DNA of 64,000 nucleotides from Salvia splendens. Taxonomy: Eukaryota > Streptophyta > Magnoliopsida > Lamiales > Lamiaceae. The stretch spans positions 15,521,902 through 15,585,901 of the forward strand of contig NC_056035.1 of assembly GCF_004379255.2 (NCBI RefSeq), written 5' to 3'. Shown in pieces: positions 60,563 to 64,000 of the stretch; the first letter of the stretch is position 1; each line of letters begins with the position of its first letter. A program made the translations under genes and the position numbers. The notes under the pieces are model-generated. The model was not told the origin of the DNA. It worked only from the letters and a program-made list of their open reading frames with translations, and did no database searches.

Positions 60563-61586
60563 TAATATTATGGTATTTTTTAAATTACTGGTCGGTCAAA
60601 CCAGGCCTTGATGGACAAAAGATAAGTAAAATTTAAAGTTTTAAACTAGTGAGTTTTTGTCAATTCAACTTTTTCGACGTGAGGTTATTTAATTCTGAAT
60701 TGCATTGTCTAGCCCATTTTCCGCAAGTAGTGGCTGCCCTCTAATAGAATTCAAATAAAAGAAACAAAAAAAGTCCCCAAATCAAAAGAAAAAAGGGGCA
60801 AAACTACAGTAGTAGTCGGGAGGGAGCATGCCCTCAAACATTAAAATAAAATGCTAGAGTAAAGTAGTGGCCTCCGTAGTTAGACTACAACTTTCAACTA
60901 GAAATCACTTACTCCGTGATTCATTATCATCTACTATACACTTTAGTTTTAATACATGTTTTAATGTAAAATTAGTAGAGCAAGAGAGAAAAAATAAATA
61001 AAATATTATTAGTGGAGAATGAGTCTCACCTTAGAGAAAAGAGAGTTTCCAAAATTAAAAAGTGCATATTCTTATGAGACGAATAAAGTATATTATCTTG
61101 ACGGTCATAATATATTGAGTAGTTTTTATTTAAATAATTTTTTTAAATATTTTATGGGACAATTCAAATGATAGTATTAATTTCGATTATATTCTCTCTA
61201 TCCCATTAAAAATGAAACGTTTTTTTTTATTTAATCTATTAAAATGAAACATTTTTTAAAATAAAAATAACTCTATCTCTACTTTTTCATCTATCCTTTT
61301 ATTTTTTCATCTCGATTATATTTCCAAATGTTTTATTTAAGTGGGACAAGTGAGTATATTTTTGCCAATTAAATAGGAGTACTATTATTTACATTTAGGT
61401 GTTTGTAAGTTAAAGTTTGTCAGCGCAATTATTAGCCCTTCGTTTACGCGTCGTCCCCATATATCTTTAAATTTCAATCAACCAGTCTTGCATTAGCTGT
61501 TTAACCTTTCTTTTTCTTCCTCTCTCTCTTATCCTTCCTTTCCCAAAACCTAGAGAGAGAAACTCTAGATCGAGAAGTATTACTCC
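60563..61586. other. AT-rich upstream flank of the RALF gene
   Basis: It contains one further degraded Stowaway-like copy (listed separately) and another lone end near 60910. No gene is recognised. Confidence 0.4.
61192..61354. mobile_element. Degraded Stowaway-like MITE
   Basis: Starts ttctctctatcccattaaaaatg and ends ttatttaagtgggacaagtgag before TA. Pairing is partial. Confidence 0.45.
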
Positions 61587-61595
61587 TATATATAA
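61587..61595 (+). promoter_or_regulatory. TATA-like box upstream of the RALF gene
   Basis: TATATATAA lies 42 bases before the ATG; if used, the leader would be very short. Other TSS positions are possible. Confidence 0.35.
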
Positions 61596-61636
61596 CGCAG
61601 ATTGTGAGTAATTAAGAAGAAGAGGTTTCTTTTGTA

Positions 61637-61981
61637 ATGGCAGGCACTTGGAAATTGCTGTTGGCACTAAGCTTAATCGCGTGTCTCGTACTCCCACACG
61701 CAATAGCCGCGGCGGAGACGGCGTGGGTAATGCCAGCGGTTAGATCGGGGTGCAGGGGCACCGTGGCGGAGTGTCTGGCCAACCAGGAGGAGGAATTCGA
61801 GCTGGATTCGGAGTCGAACAGGCGCATCCTAGCCACGCGCCGCTACATCAGCTACGGCGCTCTGCAGAGGAACAATGTCCCGTGCTCGCGGCGCGGCGCG
61901 TCCTACTACAACTGCCGCCCCGGTGCTCAGGCCAACCCCTACCGGCGCGGCTGCAGCGCCATCACACGTTGCAGGAGCTGA
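61637..61981 (+). CDS. RALF: Rapid alkalinization factor (RALF) prepropeptide
   Basis: 114 residues, intronless. Residues 1-26 form a signal peptide (KLLLALSLIACLVLPHA). The propeptide ends in the subtilase (S1P) site RRIL at 62-65. The mature peptide (from about 66) contains YISYGAL, needed for FERONIA-type receptor binding, and four cysteines at 83, 93, 106 and 112 that form two disulfides. The tail YRRGCSAITRCR is typical of the RALF1/23/33 group. RALFs are secreted hormones that raise apoplastic pH through Catharanthus roseus RLK1-like receptors. They affect growth and immunity. The very Arg-rich mature part and the Glu-rich propeptide are normal for the family. I see no lesion. Confidence 0.95.
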   Translation: MAGTWKLLLALSLIACLVLPHAIAAAETAWVMPAVRSGCRGTVAECLANQEEEFELDSESNRRILATRRYISYGALQRNNVPCSRRGASYYNCRPGAQANPYRRGCSAITRCRS

Positions 61982-62898
61982 ACGGATTCCGCATCTCTGC
62001 TTCCTCCAATATTCTTTCTTATTAATTTTACTTTTCAATTTTTCATTTTGTTTTAATTTCATTTTTTCTTCTTTTTTTGGGGTGGGGTGTTTGTTAATTG
62101 TTATACAAGGAATTAATAATTGAATATATATTGGTGTGCTGTTAATTGTTATGTTCTGCTTTTTTTTATTTGTGAATAGTAATCATACATGTTCAATCTT
62201 TTTTTTCTCAATCTGATTTTCAGATCTATCTTAGATGGAGTACAATTTTGTATACCACTCAATACAGTATGCTCTCTTTATCTTATAGTAGATTTCATTT
62301 AAGAAATGATACTAGATTTTAGGAGATGTTATTTTAAGTGTTAAGGGGTGAAAAAAATATAATTTTATAATTAATATGAGAAGAATTTTTTTTTAAAAAG
62401 AGTAAATGTGATATTTTTGATGGGACAACTTAAAAAGAAAAAGGTGATATCTATTATAGGGGACGTATTGAGTACAAAATTATCCTTGGGATCTTTGCAT
62501 AATCGAAAAAATGATAATGTCGATGAATAACTCAAATTTTCTGTGATGCTTCAGTGTTAATTTGATTTACTACTAACACACATAGGGAAACAAATGAGGA
62601 TCACCCAAATTACAAAGAGGGACCTACCTCTCGCATATTGCATTTATTGTGTTGGCCACTAAAATTTTGGTAGAGTGCTTGATTTGATGGAAGAGAGCCA
62701 GATAGATTACAACTCATCACACCACAGCTTGATAAGGGTGGTAGGCCCTAAACGAATATGGGATTCAATAATAATTTCTTTATATATTTATATATATATA
62801 TTCTCACAGCATCTACCACCAAGTCACCGACTCCATTTTATTTTTCTCGTTATACTTTTCGTTATGTTTAATTTAAAACTACCACTTCCTTAATCCTG
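61982..62898. other. RALF 3' flank
   Basis: Probable RALF 3' UTR to about 62150. A degraded Stowaway-like segment lies at about 62270-62472 (gctctctttatcttatag ... ctattataggggacgtattgag). The rest is not recognised. Confidence 0.4.
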
Positions 62899-64000
62899 TA
62901 AGCTCATCCACAACGCATTAAACCGTCCCTTAACCCTATCTGCGGGTTCCATTGTATTTTTTTACTCCATCCCTTAGTTAAGGGACGGAACCTGCAACTC
63001 TCCGTCTCTTAACCGTCCCATAAATTATTATTTATTCAATTTCATTTTTTATTTTTATTTCCAACCAAATTCAATTAAAAAACACACTTCACTAAAAATA
63101 AAATAAAATTACAACATAAAAAAAATACAACTTAGAATTCAAAAAAATAAAAAAGACATAATTAAAATCCTAAAAAAATAAAAAGGACATAATTTAAAAT
63201 ACAATTTTACAGAAAATAAAAAAAACTACTTCGCCGGCAAATCATCCCCCGGAGGCGGTGGAAGTGCACTGAAGCTGTGAGGAGGCGGAATGCCAAGTTG
63301 TGCCTCCATAAACGCAACTCCGTTAAGCCAGGCTTGGTATTGGTCGGACGTAAAGCGGGAAGTGTCCGCCATTGTGGCGGTCATGTATATGGCCTAAGGG
63401 AGTTGGGGGGTCCCACCGAGCCCGAGCCTGAGCCCGAGCCCGCCTGGCTTGATTCGGCTCTGCCCCTCCTCCCTCTAGCAGCCTTCGCCGCATTTCTCCC
63501 TTGCGGCCGACGGCGCCCATGGGAGGATCCCCTGGCATCGTCTGTCGGGGTCTCAACCTCCTGCGAGGTAAACTCTTGTGGCCCGCTGCCCGAACCGCCC
63601 TCACCAGACGAGTATTGGCCACTCGCCGTGTGCTTCGTGCGCTTCGACGTCGAGCCCGTGCTGGACCGCACACCGCCGGCCCACCTTTCCTCGTCCTTGA
63701 CGACCTCCCAAACATCGACATATTTGAATTATTTGCCGGTGTCGTCGAAGTAGACCCACAAAGCCGGCCTCAGAATGTCGGCTCTCGTGGCTCCGCTTTG
63801 GTAATGAGCCGCTTCATTCTTGTGGATGGCGCTGAATCGTTTGACCTCTCTGTCGACTCGGTCAAAGTGAGCGTGTAGCATCTTATATGTGCGGCGACCG
63901 GTCTTTTTTGGCTTAATCTCGTGGTAGGCCTCGGTGACCTTTTCCCAGAAGCACTTCCGGAGTTGTTGATTCCCGACGATGAGATCGTACGAGAAGCTGA
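62899..64000 (-). mobile_element. PIF/Harbinger-like ORF1-only element, copy 3 (cut by window end)
   Basis: It begins agctcatccacaacgcattaaaccg, close to the left end of copy 1. It is collinear with copies 1 and 2 through the A-rich 3' region and the ORF1 relic. The 5' part lies beyond the window. Confidence 0.7.
63226..64000 (-). pseudogene. PIF-type ORF1, copy 3 (partial)
   Basis: The Myb-like region (RKCFWEKVTEAYHEIKPKKT, HFDRVDREVKRF) is followed by a TAA at 63729-63731 after DDTGK. This is the same codon as the first stop in copy 1. The frame goes on with FKYVDVWEVVKDEERW and the basic tail. A further stop follows the GPPNSL segment, and the end PPPPGDDLPAK is kept. The N-terminal part is outside the window. 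Confidence 0.72.

Overview
The window looks like nuclear DNA of a eudicot plant. It has AT-rich spacers, GT-AG introns, dense Stowaway-type MITEs, Ty1/copia and Ty3/gypsy LTR retrotransposons, and plant housekeeping genes. I cannot name the species from sequence alone; a Lamiales-like genome is only a guess. No operon, CRISPR array, tRNA or rRNA was recognised.

Layout. 0-3.8 kb is a decayed Ty1/copia element. 5.1-6.4 kb is an intronless cytochrome b5/sphingolipid delta-8 desaturase gene. 7.6-9.2 kb (minus) is a two-exon plastid-type DUF2358 gene. 12.5-14.9 kb is a nine-exon ABIL1 gene (SCAR/WAVE complex). 16.3-18.0 kb is a nine-exon FCF1/UTP24 gene (rRNA-processing PIN nuclease) with one GC-AG intron. 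18.45-20.37 kb is the first of three minus-strand PIF/Harbinger-like elements that carry only an ORF1 (Myb-like/NAM-associated) gene. 21.25-24.03 kb holds a truncated PIF-like 5' end, a wrecked TAD3 (tRNA adenosine deaminase subunit) pseudogene and a second, partial copy of the FCF1 3' end. 25.2-31.2 kb is an SRC2-like C2-domain gene broken by a complete copia element with a 5-bp target duplication. 34.0-34.9 kb is a CXIP4-like zinc-knuckle gene. 35.4-37.4 kb is the second PIF-like element. 38.5-43.3 kb is a fifteen-exon RECQSIM helicase gene. 44.76-52.48 kb (minus) is a very young Ty3/gypsy Tat-lineage element: its LTRs look identical, it has a 5-bp target duplication, and gag-pro and pol lie in one frame separated by a single UAG in a CAR-YYA context. 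It sits about 130 bp upstream of a heavy-metal isoprenylated plant protein gene (52.6-53.6 kb). 55.65-57.27 kb (minus) is RPS21 (eS21), with a GC-AG intron that contains a clean hAT-type MITE. 58.3-61.4 kb is LINE remains and MITEs. 61.6-62.0 kb is a RALF peptide gene. 62.9 kb to the end is the third PIF-like element, cut by the window edge.

The host genes are unrelated neighbours. FCF1 and RPS21 both serve small-subunit ribosome production and both have site II motifs upstream. Eight host genes appear intact (desaturase, DUF2358, ABIL1, FCF1, CXIP4, RECQSIM, HIPP, RPS21), as does the RALF gene. Exon coordinates were set by hand from splice sites, reading-frame continuity and family similarity. 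I found no convincing new multi-gene system. The most interesting signals are the gag-UAG-pol readthrough context, the ORF1-only element family, the retrotransposon-split C2 gene, the two GC-AG introns and the 8-bp-TSD hAT MITE.
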